A stretch of DNA of 64,000 nucleotides from Oscheius sp. JU75 (GCA_037178855.1 JASJZC010000001.1:6138001-6202000), one strand, 5' to 3'. Shown: positions 50,227-63,430, numbered from the stretch's first letter. Made by a program: numbers and translations. The notes: a model not told the origin generated them from the sequence alone.

Positions 50227-50610
50227 TCACACAATCGATACAAATTTGTCTGCTACTTGGTGCAACCGCCGTTTTACTTTACAGGATTGATTCAAAATAC
50301 TTTCCATGTTCTTAAGTCGGGAAACCAAAATGTCTATCTCTTGTGAACGCTGGAAAAAAAAGAACAGACAACACAGAATATCTGAAAAACATAGTGGGGT
50401 TCGAATGGGGCGTGAACAACTGGCTTTCGTGACGTCGTCCATGTCAATAGATCTGATCTCTTGGGCGGAAAAAGACCAAAGAGGGAACAAGAGCATACAA
50501 ATACAGTTTGGATGTCAGGAACTAGGTTATTTCACCTTCTATGGTGTAATAGATGTATTAGAACTGAAAAGTCTTTCGATCATCTGGAATTGATCTACTG
50601 CTTCTGCCAG
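50227..50610 (-). CDS. Fragments of a short coiled-coil gene (model uncertain)
   Basis: Not recognised. The last exon ends at 50227-50229 and encodes EIDILVSRLKNMESILNQSC, then KVKRRLHQVADKFVSIV. An upstream piece near 50565-50605 reads SDFLAEAVDQFQMIERLF. Both are helical and look like one small protein, but no start codon or clean splice pair joins them. The size and helices recall small Mediator or BLOC-type subunits; I would not name one. Confidence 0.3.
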
Positions 50611-50782
50611 GAAGTCACTTTATTCTAAAAATGAACCATCCAACCTCGAAACATCTACTGGAAATGGGATCTCTGCTTTTCTCTTTTTGTTCATAACACA
50701 CCTTGACTACCGTCTATCAAAGCTTTATTCCAATGTAACAAAACACAATTCTCGTTAAGAAGGTACTAGGAGCTCTTGTCTC

Positions 50783-51023
50783 TCATGAAGCAGTACCAGA
50801 TGGCATCTGAATTCTGTCTTTGCCATCAGGGACCCAAAACTCACGAATGATGGCCGGCAGAACGAAACAGCAAAGTAAAATCAGATTGAGACAGACGTGA
50901 CAGACGCAAGCCTTGGCATGGAACCAGATAGCCAACGGCTGAAAAACTGTTACTGTGATTTGGGAACCGTACCGGAAAGAAGAGAATGAGGAGAATTTCG
51001 ATAATCTTGTCCGTGTCGGTCAT
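50783..51023 (-). CDS. Pmp3/UPF0057-like small membrane protein
   Basis: Pmp3 (Sna3/RCI2) proteins are hydrophobic proteins of 50-80 residues with two membrane helices, linked in yeast and plants to membrane potential and salt tolerance. Two exons encode MTDTDKIIEILLILFFP and PLAIWFHAKACVCHVCLNLI, LLCCFVLPAIIREFWV, plus a short polar tail. The I-L-L-x-x-F-x-P-P-L-A core, the cysteine cluster, and the second helix with LPAIIR match the family. The start is at 51021-51023, the stop at 50783-50785. Confidence 0.85.
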
Positions 51024-51534
51024 GATGAAATAAGAGACTGAAGACGGTTCTGAACCGAGCTAGGCGACACCTTGGAGATATGAATTATTCAGGTTGAGAG
51101 GTAGGGAGTGACACTTTCTGAAGGAATGGGCGGAAGTAGATGAGACAACGAAGCCATTTCTGGGGGATCACAGTAGCTTTTCGTACCAGTTTTCCCTTGT
51201 TCAACATTAAATACTGAGCTGACTTGAAAAAAAATCAATCGACTTCTTCGTCTTTTATGCTGTCAGGAGAAAAAGTGTCAAAGTACGAGACGGTCGAAAG
51301 TTGACTTGTCATCTCTTGGCAATAACTAGCTGACAATATTTTAGCTTTTTTGTGGCCATGGACAAACAAATTGTCAAAAAAACGAACAAATTATTTTTAT
51401 ATGTTAGCATATACGAATTTTGATAAGGTATTGTTTTGTCTGACTCTGAACCTCTTCGAAAAAGCTGGATGACCAAAAGCTGTCTGTTCACAGTCGTGGC
51501 CAATGGGGACACCCACCTTCGATACGAGTTTGCT

Positions 51535-51936
51535 CTACAGCCTTCTGCCATCTTCGAACTGGCTAGTATGGATCTGATTGTACTCTCGCGGAGCAGACAG
51601 ATGATCATTCCAATGTAGGCAACTCTGACTAAGAATTAGCCAAAGTTCCTTTCACCTAAACATTAATTTCCCGTTGAGTGGCACACGAAAGACAGCCGTG
51701 AGCGACGCACTCGCTTTCGGAATTTCTGAAAGGGAGTCTTTGCTCTTCAGTTCCATGATCTCGTCATTAGCTTTTTGAGCGGTTTGAGAAACAGTTCCAA
51801 GTACATACCAATAAATCTTTATATAATAAAATTTTGGAAGGCACATATGAAGCATATAAGGTAGGGAGAGACTTAGAAAAGAATAAATCAGCACTTGGTC
51901 ATATAAAATAATCAGAGCAGATAGACAGGTACCCAT
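51535..51936 (-). CDS. Possible small gene, two exons, unknown
   Basis: Not recognised. A frame beginning MGTCLSALIILYDQ continues through a hydrophobic stretch to SQTAQKANDEIMELKSKDSL, SEIPKASASLTAVFRVPLNG and KLMF. A GTGAAAG donor and an ATTCTTAG acceptor then join in phase to SQSCLHWNDHLSAPREYNQI, HTSQFEDGRRL and stop. The second half is protein-like; the first half may be an intron misread. A competing plus-strand frame exists at 51436-51618. Confidence 0.3.
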
Positions 51937-52025
51937 TTTTGAAATTGACTAGAATTGAAGTGACTATGAACACAGGTGTGGCGAGGACTATTGACTGATA
52001 CTCGTAACGGGTTTTTGGTGGGGAA

Positions 52026-55000
52026 TCACCGGTTGATGTTCTGACTACTGGCCGAATTCGCCATGGTCGATTCGGTCTCGTAGCGGCATTCGGTCTTCAG
52101 ACGGACAAATTCTTTCGCGACCTAAAGCTCAATAACTTTTTGATTCGGCAAAACCTACATTGTCAGTCTGTCTCTGACTCAGAATCCTCAACAAGATGAG
52201 ACCATCGTCGTCAATATGAAGACGGGTACCGAGCTGTATCCACATTGCACACGAACCCTGCTCGACAACGTTGGCCAGCTGGAGTACTCCGACTCCAATG
52301 ATGCGATCCTCTCTGGCGAGAAAGTAGTCCTTTGCTTGGAACATGAGCTCGTACTGCTCTGGCTCGCCCTCGTTGCCCAGGAAGCTGGAACAGTTGAGTT
52401 TTAAGATAGTTCTAGAATCGGACAGGTCTTAATTGTAAACCATGGTCAGTTTAGTTTGTTGCGAAACTCATCCATATTTTAGAATTTTGCAGCCCAATCT
52501 CTCGCCACGAATCTAACTATTTGACTGTTTACAACTATTTACAGCTGACCATGGTAAAGTTAGCCAAAACTCACAAATGCATGGTCTCATTGAAAGTCGG
52601 AGCCCAGTTGTTCTGTTTTGTTGCCGTCGCATTCTTTCGTTTCTTGTCTGCCAAATAGGGTCCGACCAGGTGGACGTCGATGAACGGCTTGAAGGTTCCC
52701 GTTGGCTGCCATCGGAGATCATTAGCCGCAATGACTGAAAAACGAAATTTGACAGACTACAGGATGGGTTATACCTTTGACCGTGACCTTCTGTTCACCA
52801 GTTCCGGGATGACTGAACAGGTCGACCTGGACGCTGACCTCTCCCACGGGCTGTTCCTGACTGGGAAGATCTTGGTTCTTCTGGCCGATAATGAAGGTCT
52901 TAATGAGTTGTTCCGTCGTCTGGGTGTACATTCCGAGAGCGTTGCGGAGGGATTGGAGCTCTTGGGACTTCTCGAAGAAGGACTTCTTCAAGCCCTGACC
53001 GCCAGCGTGGAAGCATTCTGAAGATTGGAAATTCGCTATACCATTATTTCTTCTGCCACTGTTTCTGTCAAAATTAGCGTCGTGATCCCACCTTTAATAG
53101 CATCCAGAGCAGCATCAAGAACTGTACACTGCTTCGGTGTCAAAGCTTTCTCGCTATCTTTGGCCATGTCCATCATCTCCTTGACAGAGTTCATGCCCTT
53201 GATATTTGTGATGTTCGTCGACATCAGCTTTGTCATGTCCTGGATCTTGGCGTTTGGAAGCTGTTTTAGAAGCTAAAAAAACTCATAGTAGATCAACAGA
53301 GTGCTCTTACCGCCTTGCTGTCCAAAGGTGGCAGGACAACCTGTTTCTCCAGACTGACTATCGTTATCCTCCACAGTTCTTTGAGAATGTATTTAAGGAC
53401 AGTCTTCTCGCACTGTTGGGCGTAACGTTGAAGAGAGATTTCGAGGAGATCCATTAGAGGTTCGAGGACGACGTCAACGTCCTGAAAACCAGTCTTGTTG
53501 ACAAAACATCATCGTACTGTGAGTAATACAGTTTCGAGCAAAAATTGGGCGCAAGCTTTACCACTTGGGTCAGGAGGTAAGCACTTCGACTACGGAAAAT
53601 AGAAACGGATGAGATGGTCCTCCGAAAACGTTTTTATCTTTCCATTAAACTTTTGGACTCCATAAGCGTGATTTTCCCCAAAGCGTGAACTGAGAAGTAC
53701 CCTCAATCTGTTGATCATACTCACCCCTCCAAGCTGTGACTTTTGCAGCTGCGGTCCCTTGATCTTCTGCAACAAAATGCCGAGCTTCTGTGCCTGGTCG
53801 TGGATATGCGGCTCCAGTGTTGACACAAACTGTCCGGAGAGCTTGTCCAGAACGCTGTTGAGCTTCTTTTGCAGCTTGGTCAAGACCTGGTTGGCAGTCG
53901 GATCCAGATCAGCTCCGCCCATATTCTCGTAGATCTTTTCGAGCTGTACTCTCAGCTGCTGTACATTGTTCATCAGAATACAGGCTAGTTTTTCGTTGGA
54001 TGCGAACCGGGGGAAGTCTTTCTGGACCATGTCGGCATACGCCAAGAGAACCTAGAATAGCTGGGTACCCAGACGGAAATTACTGACTGACCTTGTTGAT
54101 TGTAGCCGCGAATCGTCGCATCATCTCGTTTGCTGCTGCCGGGTTAGGACACTCCATCTAAAAGTTTGTAGATTGACATAGATAGGATCAAGTTAACCTG
54201 TTTGAGAACTTTGAGAGCCTCATTTAACTGGGTGAAGACGTCCACGACGGAGTTGGAGAAACGGGTATGCTCGGAAGTTTGCGGGAAGTTGTCAGATTTG
54301 TCCCTAAAAAGCTTATTGTTCTTGTCTTATCAGACATGACTCTCGGCTCTTAATGTGCGATTAGTCAGCATGAGGTATAAGGTTATGCGCTCTATTTAGG
54401 TAATCCTGGCTAGGAATAGCTCTACTACTAGTTACAGACAGACAATTAAGCAATTTTCTAGGAAATATCGCTATGCTTTTAGTCACTGGATCCTGTTCGT
54501 AATTTGCCTCTTGTTCATTCTGTCAGCTGTTTCCGTAATCTTTTGCTGGGAGTCTCTGATTACCCAATTCTATCATCCTGTTTTCGTCTTCCCTCCAAAT
54601 CAGACTCAGAATCCTTTTGTTTCAAAATTAAGCATCTGTCAATTGATTTCTGTTACGGACAGAACATTAGACAAGACAGCTATACGAAATCTTGCGCTTA
54701 CCTGTTGTAGGCGTTCCTGAGGATGTCCATAGAATGCTCGTCGTTCTCATTGAGCCAATCCATGACAAAGGGAATGAACCAGCTGAAAATGGGCTGTGTC
54801 TTTCCTGGACTCGAGGGAGAGGGGGAATAGGTTAATTATGCATGAGGGCTGTTTTCTCTGTTATAAATCCTCGGTGAGGGGCGGGAGCACGGGAGAAAGG
54901 TGAGACTCAAAAGAGATATTGCAATTTCCGGAGCGAGAGAGACTTCTGGGTGATCGATTCAGGGGGCAGGAGAGCGAGTAGAGACCCCCCTAATGAAGAG

Positions 55001-58000
55001 GAATCAAAACTCACGCTGGGAATTCGGGAATCGCCTGCTTGAACTGAGCCAGATCTGCCACATATTTCGAGTAGAAGCCTTTGACTTTGAAGTAGAGGTT
55101 CATGTAGTCTGGAGTCGTGCACTTCTTCGTCTGGGCATGCTCTGAAAAATTGTGATAACAGTCCGAAACTGTTTGTATTTCCACGCAGTGCACCATTACC
55201 TAAACTAGGTGGCACACCAATCAGAACAGCCGGTAAGCACTCTGATTACAGAACAAAAAATCTCGGGTTCGATCCCCGGTTGGTAAAACCTTCTGCCTTT
55301 TTCGGAATCTCTCCCAAAAAGTCACGAACCTTCAAGAGCAATTTTCAAGTCAGTCTTGTACAGCTGCCAAAGTGTCCCAGCTGACAGTTGGCCAACATTG
55401 AGCTCCTGAGGGAACTGATTCAAGTAGTTGGTGTAGATGGTTTTGTCGTCTTCGATCACTCTCATCATGTAGTCGACAAAGTCGTACCAGAAGCGTACCG
55501 AGTCGGCAGAGGGACCTCCCTGCTCGCAGCAGGATTCGAACATCAACTGGTACGTTGCCTGCAACGGAATGTTTAAAAATGGCTGGTCGGATAGGAAAGC
55601 TCTCAATCTGCCTGATCTGTCGGAAACATGTGGCAGAAAGCCGTCTATAAGCATCTTAGCGACGTTCCCCTTTGCTACACATAAACATGTGTGGTGTGTT
55701 GATCTGAACGATGCCTCGAAAATAGAAGTTTTCAACAAAAGGGGTCAAAGACGTTGGAGCGGCTTCTCACAACAAGGATTTGCCGCCCACTTGAGCCTTC
55801 CGAAAGTCTACTTAGTTTGGCATTGATTAGTGCAAAATAAACAGTTTCGGGCATGGAAACTCTCTAATCTAGCCTTCTGAATAGCTTACATATTGGTTCA
55901 TCGTTTGAAGGCGCTGTTCGCGTGCGATCTTTCTCGTATGGTGCAACCTGTAAGCACTCGGACAACAGTACAAGAGGTCCCGGGTTCCATCCAGAGTAAT
56001 TACTTATTGTCCTTTTGCTTCTCTCACATCTAGCCGATAGAATAAAACCAACCTGCATACAGGCCTTCGCACATTCTTTGACCACGTTCGAAGCTCGCGG
56101 TGGACTGGCCAACTCCAGTACTTTCATACGGAAGAAGGTGATCGAAGTCAGTAGATCCACAGTACTTTTCAGATCCTGGAGCTTGGCCGGCGAGGAGCTC
56201 GGAAAGTATTTCTGAAAGCTGGTTGTTGTGTGGACACAAAAAAAAGAGAACACCGCTCGGACTTGGGGATACTCCTGTTTATGTTTTTTCTCTGACAGAG
56301 AACCGTAGTCTCTGCCAGCTATATGAATCTCTAGGTCCCTCTGGCTGCTTGCGTCAATCAGGATTAGCAACGGAAAATGGCAGTGCGTCAGAGGACATAC
56401 ACGGTTTCTACTATCCCCAAGAATAAGGAGAGCCAATCTAAATATGAGCGGCTAGGAGAGGAACGGGTGAGGATCCATCAGGAAATTGGGCCGAGCGCTT
56501 CCGGTCGCCTGATACGGTGAGATAGAAGAGCATTGGTCAAGAGCTGATCATTGGCTAGGTATTTAGAGACTTCGGAGTACGAGAGATAGGGAGAAATGTC
56601 GCAACAGTTAGGAGCTCTCACCATGGTGACAGCAGGGTTTATCAGCAGTGGTCTGGAGATTAGGCCTCAAGCTATCCTGCATCAAATAAGAGTCAGGACT
56701 GAATCAGGAGAGATGGGGTGGAAGCCATAGCCCATATTTTGGACACAAGCCGGAACTTTAAATGACTGTCTTAAAATTTTTGGAGTCTTTGTGGCTCCTA
56801 TCACAAAATTTGATACAAAGTCTAGACTGATCGGCATGAAATGATCCATAACTCGCCCTGTACATGCTGAGATCAATTCTTAGACTGTTATGCAGCTGGT
56901 CGAGCAGTTTCACGAAACGATCCTTCCCGAAATTCGAGGCAGCAAAACGGTCCGAAGCCGAGACGGCAGTCGTGGCTGTCGTGTGTGCAAAGTACCTGGA
57001 AAATGAGATCTAAAAATGTCTCGGATCATGAAGAGAAGCCCTCAGCAAACAAAGAGAAGAGCCGTGAGAACTATACAAAGATACTCACGCGTTAATATTG
57101 GCCAGCAGGGTCGAAAGGGCTGCCGGCACTCCGGCACACATGTATTTTGTACAGAGACAGGCAAAGTGCGTCATTCCTTGATAGATCATCTCGATACCGT
57201 AACGCATGGCAAATTCGTCTGCTATTTCTTGAGGAATGTCGTCGAAGAACACTTTCCACGAATCTTCTCCCTTCGCCTGAGGCAGTCGAACCTCGTCCTG
57301 ATCGGTACATTGCAACTGGAAGAGATGTTCGTGCAAGCAGGTATACTGGACATGATAGGGAGCTAGCTTCTCCTCTCCCTTGATCTCGACGTTGATGTGA
57401 AGACGAATCGCTCCACTTACAGCAGACTTGTCCGTTCTCTTCTCTAAAAGATTGTATTTGTATTTGTCTCTTAGCAAAGGGCAATAGTGACTGGAAGCTG
57501 ATTTCCGCATGGCGCAATCGGATAGAGTGCAGGCTAGAGAGCGAGCAGGGTCGGGTTCAATCACGACCATTGTCAATCTTTTGGTTTTTTGTACAACATT
57601 TATTTGAACATTCTGAACCGTTAAGCGTAGTCGTTTAGGGTGGGAACACCCACTTCATACTTACCCAGATTGTACCAGACATCCTGTTCTCCAGACAAGG
57701 TCCTGACTTCAATGACCGTCTGTCCCAGAAAGTCATCCGATTCTCTGGTCAGCTTCTGTCGAAGTTTGGACTTGAAGTCGTCGTCCTCATCCCAGACGCG
57801 GACTTTGATCCGATCCGTAGAGTTGTGACATTCACTTAAAAGATTCATACTCCAGGGATCATGGTACAAACTCACAAGTAGAACTTCTCATTCCAAACGG
57901 GGTTCAGTTCCTGATGGATGGTCCTCGTTCTCCTTTTGACTTTTCCAACCTGGGCAGTCACATAGGGATCGGACTTTCCCGTCTTGTCCTTGGCGATCAG

Positions 58001-59174
58001 ACCTTGGGCACAGAGAACAGTCAAGGTAATTTTGGCACTCCATTTGCTACTGCCCTCGAGGATTCCGTTCTTCACCTGCTTCATCGATTCTTGATGTTTC
58101 CTCTCCTCGACTGTGAAGATCTTTCGTATCGTCTCGAAAACTTCCGGCTTGTTCTTCTCCTGGATCTTCATCCTGTCCCGAATGACGCCGACCAAGGACT
58201 GAGTTCGTTCCTCCTCTCCATGTTTCGTACTCTTCTCCATGTTCCTCTGTAGACAGTCGGCACTAAGCAGCTCTCGACACTTGTCGTGAACTTTCACGTT
58301 GCATTGTGTACAGCGAAGTCCTGAAATTATTTAATAAGGTTTTCCTAGTCGCATTGAAGACTTGTTTTCGCGACCCCTGACCCCTCGTATGTCAAAGTTT
58401 CAAAACTCGAACCTTGTCGGGCCAGTCCCCAAAGCAATCCCTCACACTCGTGACAGAACGTGGGCGTTTGAAAGTTGGTTGTTTGGAAGTTATGTGGCGT
58501 TGTGCAGCTGATCGGGTAGACCAGAGCTTGGAGTGCTTTCTTGTAGACGTGTTGTTTCTATGTTGCCATTGTTTTTTTTCCGAAAAGCACATAAACTTAC
58601 GAGCTCGTCATTAGCAAAGGTGGTCTTAGCCGCATTGGCCAGTCCAGCCTGTGCCCTCTTGGTCGCCATCGTCTGAAAAAGTTGGGATTCTTCGAGAAGG
58701 ACGAGCTGTCCTCATCGCTGGTTAGTTCAAGGACATGCCCGCAGCTAGGAACCGAAGCATGCTGGGAACTTATTGTAAGCACACGAGTAACTGAAGCTTA
58801 TAGTAGCCCAAAACTGAGGGAAAGAGCTGGCTAGAAGCGGTTTATATATAAGCACGGCATTTTAGCGGTTAGGCGAAGAGAAAGAGAAAAAGTTAGTTTG
58901 GTTAGCCATGCTTTGTTGGGACTTTTTACCGTCTTGGAACTGAAGAGAACCGGGGGTTCTACCTACCTTCAAGACCTGAAAGTGATTGAACTCATAAGAG
59001 GGAACAATTTCGGGCCTCCGGAATGGCCTCTCTTATTGGACTTACCAGCTCCGAGACGAGCGGAATCGACGCCTTCGTCCTCGTCACATTGAGATTTGGA
59101 GCGGCGTCAATACTTTTGTAGAATGCGTTGGCTGCAGCCGTCGAGCCATTCGCCGGACCGTCCAGTACTGTCGA
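52026..59174 (-). CDS. unc-13: UNC-13 / Munc13, C1 to C2C part (5' end not resolved)
   Basis: Munc13 opens syntaxin and bridges vesicle and plasma membrane to prime synaptic vesicles. In protein order: a linker ([39 protein letters not shown]); the diacylglycerol-binding C1 domain ([50 protein letters not shown]) with the full H/C zinc pattern; C2B ([40 protein letters not shown]) with its calcium-binding Asp residues; the MUN domain ([30 protein letters not shown]-like helices; [20 protein letters not shown]); and C2C ([25 protein letters not shown]-like, [18 protein letters not shown]). The stop is at 52026-52028. About 20 exons. Three introns carry tRNA-like elements. Exons further 5' are listed separately. 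Identity is certain. Confidence 0.95.
55207..55297 (+). repeat. tRNA-like element in UNC-13 intron
   Basis: GGTAAGCACTCTGATTAC follows a weak A box; the B box TCGGGTTCGATCCCCGG is perfect. The tail GTTGGTAAAACCTTCTGCC matches the 4561-4637 element. Confidence 0.6.
55939..55997 (+). repeat. tRNA-like element in UNC-13 intron
   Basis: ATGGTGCAACCTGTAAGCAC (A-box-like) is followed by CCCGGGTTCCATCCAG (B-box-like) at tRNA spacing. Confidence 0.5.
57507..57570 (+). repeat. tRNA-like element in UNC-13 intron
   Basis: CATGGCGCAATCGGATAGAG (A box) and GTCGGGTTCAATCACGACC (B box) sit at tRNA-like spacing between the C2B and MUN exons. Confidence 0.6.
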
Positions 59175-59236
59175 CTGAAAATTTGATATACGCCCAGTCC
59201 TTTAAGCTTTTGCCCTCCCCCACAGCGGAACCTTAC

Positions 59237-59478
59237 CAGAAACCGTCTATTCCCGTAGACCTCAAGTAGCTGAACTTTCCTTGGCGGCTCTTTCGGCTCG
59301 CGCGATTTAAATTGCGGCCCATTGCCGACACTAACGGATCGCTGTCGCTGGTGAATCCAGAGGTCATCGGGTTTTCCGAGTTGAGGACAGGAACGCCATC
59401 TCCGGGGTCGACGCCTGCGTCGTCTTCGACAGACAGCCGTCCGGGATCGACGGACCTTTTTGAAGCTTTTCGAGAAGG
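59237..59478 (-). other. Candidate upstream UNC-13 exon, frame unclear
   Basis: It has a TTTTAG acceptor and a GTAAGG donor. The most protein-like frame reads SVDPGRLSVEDDAGVDPGDG, VPVLNSENPMTSGFTSDSDP and LNRASRKSRQGKFSYLRSTG, but it leaves in phase 2 while the next UNC-13 exon needs phase 0. The frame that fits the phase is an Arg-rich one. Either the exon is joined elsewhere or a base is missing. Confidence 0.4.
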
Positions 59479-62400
59479 CTAAAAGGGCACGGCTTCGTGG
59501 GTCCGCATCCCTGGCCATCCGCTACCACATAATCCTGGGCAAAGGTGGTTAATTGAGATCAGTGAGAGTATAAGTATGAACGAGAAAGAGTCATTTGAAA
59601 GTCAATCACAGTCCTTCTAGGAACACCTATGTATACCAATAGCCTAAAAGGAGAGAGGTGACTGACTGACGCAGAAACTAAAGAGGCTATGTGAAGTCGG
59701 CAAATAATTCATAGCGGAACAGGCCGCCGGGATGAGAGTAGGCGCCTACTTGCTGTTTTGAGAGAGCCCCTCTTGGGAGTGGCGGAGCCGCTAAAACAAT
59801 TTGAGCCAGAAGCAGAAGAGTAAAATTACGAATCCGGAGAGAGTTCTCTTTATATCCAAAGAAGAGCTGTCAAAGTCAGGCCTAGGGCAACCTTTTTCCC
59901 GTCCCCTAGAGACCAATCCGACGGCCTAACGTGCTAACAGGATCTGCTCGAGTGGCGGGCAGAAAGCGAGGAAGGGAACGGAGTTCAGTCCGTCGATTAA
60001 CAAATATCTCACAGAGTCACATGGTCAGAGGGTTCATGTACTTTCTGGTGGAACAGCTGATTCATCCCGTCACTAGTTTAGAAAAAAAATTGGGAAAGAT
60101 TTGCCGATCTGAAGAGGGAGAGCCTTTCTTCCTATTGATAAAGGAGACGGAGAGTTCACGAGACATGGAAAGAAACTGAGAGACAGTTTCAGACTTGCTC
60201 ACAGACGTCATAGCTTATCTGTGAAACTGGTCCAGTATGTCTCCGGTCTATCTGAGAGAAAGGTACATGAGAGAGAGAGAGAGAGAGACAAGGTTGGAAG
60301 ACAAAGAAGGTCCGCAACAAACCAATTTTAAGGTCTCATTGTCAGTCGAACTGCAATTGTAAGTAGTCGCTTGATGAGAGAACAGGAGAGAGTCAAAGTT
60401 CTCTTCGGGCAGGAAGGGCTTCGTTCCATAAAATCCGTCTTGTTTGTGTTTGAAATTTATGCTTTGGGGTGGAATTGATACGAAGTGACGAATTGGTCTT
60501 TCGAGAGACTCGCCGAATAGAAATAAAATCGGAGGTCTTCTGGATCTCGAGAGGAGACGTGGTGTTGGCGCGTCGTTTTAAGTGTCAGATTACGGGTCGG
60601 AGAGCGTTGGATTTCGACAGGAATGAGACAGAGAGTATAAGAGAAATCGTATTAGGGACTCTGAAGAGATTCTTGAATTACTCTTTGGGAGAGAGACAGG
60701 CTTTGGCATAAAGAGGACAGACGGATGGTAGGTGTAGGAAAGAGACTTCGTCTCGCTGGACACCGGTCCGGATAATGCTCCCACGACACGGAATAGAGAA
60801 GAAAACGGATTGAAAGGAAGCCCTTTTTGACCGGCAAAAAGTGTGAACGGAATCAACAAAGTGACGACTTGAATTTGGATTTTTGCAAATTGGGAGCTTT
60901 GAAAAAGTATAAACCGAGAATAATATCTTTTGTGACACAGGGTATATGCACCTTACAAAATTGTTTTGACTCGTAGTCAGAGCGCTTACCGAGCTATGTT
61001 GCAACATTTGCATCCAAAGTTTGCTCTTGAATGGTACATGAACTACTGCAGAGCTACTGAAACTAAGAGTAAGATTCAAAAACTGTAGTTATCCGATTGA
61101 AGCTATTTATGCTTTCCAAAGCCTTGCAATAATGTAGAAAATAATAAGAAAGAAGTTTCTAGAACACCAGAAAGCTGGGAAATACTTTCTTTTATCCGGA
61201 AAATCAGTTAGTGCATACTACAAAACGCAAGCTAAAATTCTAGTCTGTAGCACACAATCTTGCGTGTCCAGAAGCTGCGAAAACACGAGAGCAGACAAAG
61301 GCCGAAGACTCTCGGCCAATTAAAACGAACATATAAATCTGTGTGAAGTCAGTCGAGTGGTCTCCGGATGTAATCAATGCCTTGCATAATGCAGGCCAAA
61401 GGCGTTAATAATTCATGGACTGCGATGGAGAGGAGAGTTTGAGAAAACAGACCGAGGAATCAGACAAGAACTTCGAAGGCCAGGTGGATTGATCGAGGAA
61501 GTTCCCGAGGGACTAGTGTCTGCCCTCCAGGAGTCGAAAAGAAACGAATAAATTAGAAATGCAAGGCAGATACCAAGAAGCGGGAGAGTTCTTGACTAAT
61601 TAATTGCTACAGGTACGTGAGAAGGTATGGGAGAGAAATGAGTCGACAGGGGTGGCAGAGCGTGAAACAAGTGTCGACTCTGGGCAGGCATGAGAGAAGT
61701 TAAAGGCCAACGGCTTTCAAGTGTGAACTTTTTGGGCGGGGGAGACAACGGTTCAACAAGCAGAAGGCTCTGAGCTCGAAAACTTTGGACGATGTCTATC
61801 TGAACAAAGTCTGAAAATAGAAGCCTCAGAGTCTTGAGCCCCTGATTACTGACCAATAAGCTGTTATCATCATGCCGAAGTGGTATAAAACGAAAACAGA
61901 TACAGAGTCTAGCTTTGCAATTTCAATGAATATCTACCATTAGCTGTTACATCTGAAAAGGTACGAAATGTAAGAGACAGGTTGAGACTCAAAAAAGTTC
62001 GAGCATCAACAAGAGGGACAGATAATTCCCCGCTCATTTCCTTGCTCGATTGAACATTTTCCAGCTTGATGATCTTCTACAAAGTTGTAGTTTTTGATCA
62101 GCTTGATAAGTTTGCAGAACACCGGAAAATCAGGAAATGCAATGTTGAGCACTTAAAAGGTCGCGAGAGCCCAGACTTGTTTGTGTTATTAGTCCAACTG
62201 TACAGGGTTCTCAATCGGATGAATTAACAAATTCTCGGAGTGATTACTTCGAAATGTTTGCTGTTTCAAGACGAAAGAAGGGTACAGACTGAAGCCATAT
62301 AGATTTAGCAAGAAGGTTTTCTCGAAAAGTTGTGTTGTGAGGAGATGATGCGAATGTGGCAGGAAGATAATTAAGCGTCGGCTTCTCTCTTCCTCCCGAA

Positions 62401-63430
62401 GACCAATTAGCTTCATCTCGAAGACACAGAGAGAGAGAAGGGGGAGACCAACTATCGACCTATCGATGGCTCAAAGACAGGTGTGTATCTACTGCCCAGG
62501 TGCAAATGAAGTTAGAGCGGGAAAGCGCGTTTAATTTGTAGAGAGAGGCCTTTTAAATTAGGCAACATCGATTACGAGGAGCGGTTGTGAGAGACGGGGT
62601 ATAAGTGGACACGGGTGAAACAAACAGGACCGAGAGTCATAAAAGAACCGCGAGCCGATTGCTGTGTGCCAACCACAATTTATGAGGTAATGAGCATGGA
62701 GGAGGAGAAGATATTGCTATGTCAAGAAGAATATAAGGAGGCTTAGAGATCTTCGAGAGCCGGGTGGATCATCTCTCAGTTGACTACAACAGCGCTAGGA
62801 AATACCTATGTCCGATCGTTAGGATGAATGGGATCCATTCTGAGATTTGTATTTGCTCTGTGAGACATAATACTGCGTCAGTGAGTTATAGAAGCGAGTT
62901 CCAGTGAACCGTTACGGGGAATGAGGCACGAAGGGGGGGGAGAGTAAAAGTCAGAGAATTTCCCACGCAAGACGTCACCGACTTATCAGTAGTGACATGC
63001 ATCAGTGCTTATAACATAAGAAATAGTTAATGTAAGCGGTAGTGCCTCAAACTGAGGCACAGTGAATCTGTCCCCAATCTCTCCTAGTCGATCGACTACC
63101 ATGTACTCTCGTTGTACAAAAGTTTACAAACTTAAATAAGGGACACAATCCACAGCTGCTGAAAGAGGGCTTTACATAGTCAATTCAAAAAAGTAGATGA
63201 TAAACCATGATGAACCTTTAGTAGAGTAGGTACTAGAAGTAAAGCCGGAAAGTGCAAAGCTATGAGTGAAGGCACAACCTGCTTTCGGTCATTAACAAAC
63301 GAAGGCAATTGTTCTTCTTGCTCTCTGAAAGAACCTCTGAAGACTTCAGAGTTCAACAAGGCCTGCCAATAAATCAGATTCTCTGGTAAGGTTCCGCTGT
63401 GTCCCCACAAAGAGTTAAAATTGAACCCAC
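59479..63430. other. Four kilobases without a supported gene
   Basis: Probably a long 5' intron or promoter region of UNC-13. It contains a GA tract near 60271-60289, a tRNA-like A-box fragment (minus, 60965-61005), and the second copy of a dispersed repeat (62061-62130). No exon is convincing. Confidence 0.5.
62061..62130 (+). repeat. Dispersed repeat, copy 2
   Basis: CTACAAAGTTGTAGTTTTTG followed by AT matches 42571-42592-type sequence at 21 of 22 bases. Further on, TTTGCAGAACA and CCGGAAAAT also match. Confidence 0.55.

Noticed and set aside
50395-50430. Further tRNA-like element (GGGGTTCGAATGGGG)
   Set aside because: Only a single B-box-like match, with no A box or shared tail.
51309-51608. 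99-codon minus-strand frame and 60-codon plus frame at 51436-51618
   Set aside because: They overlap each other, neither matches a family, and part is better explained by the two-exon model at 51535-51936.
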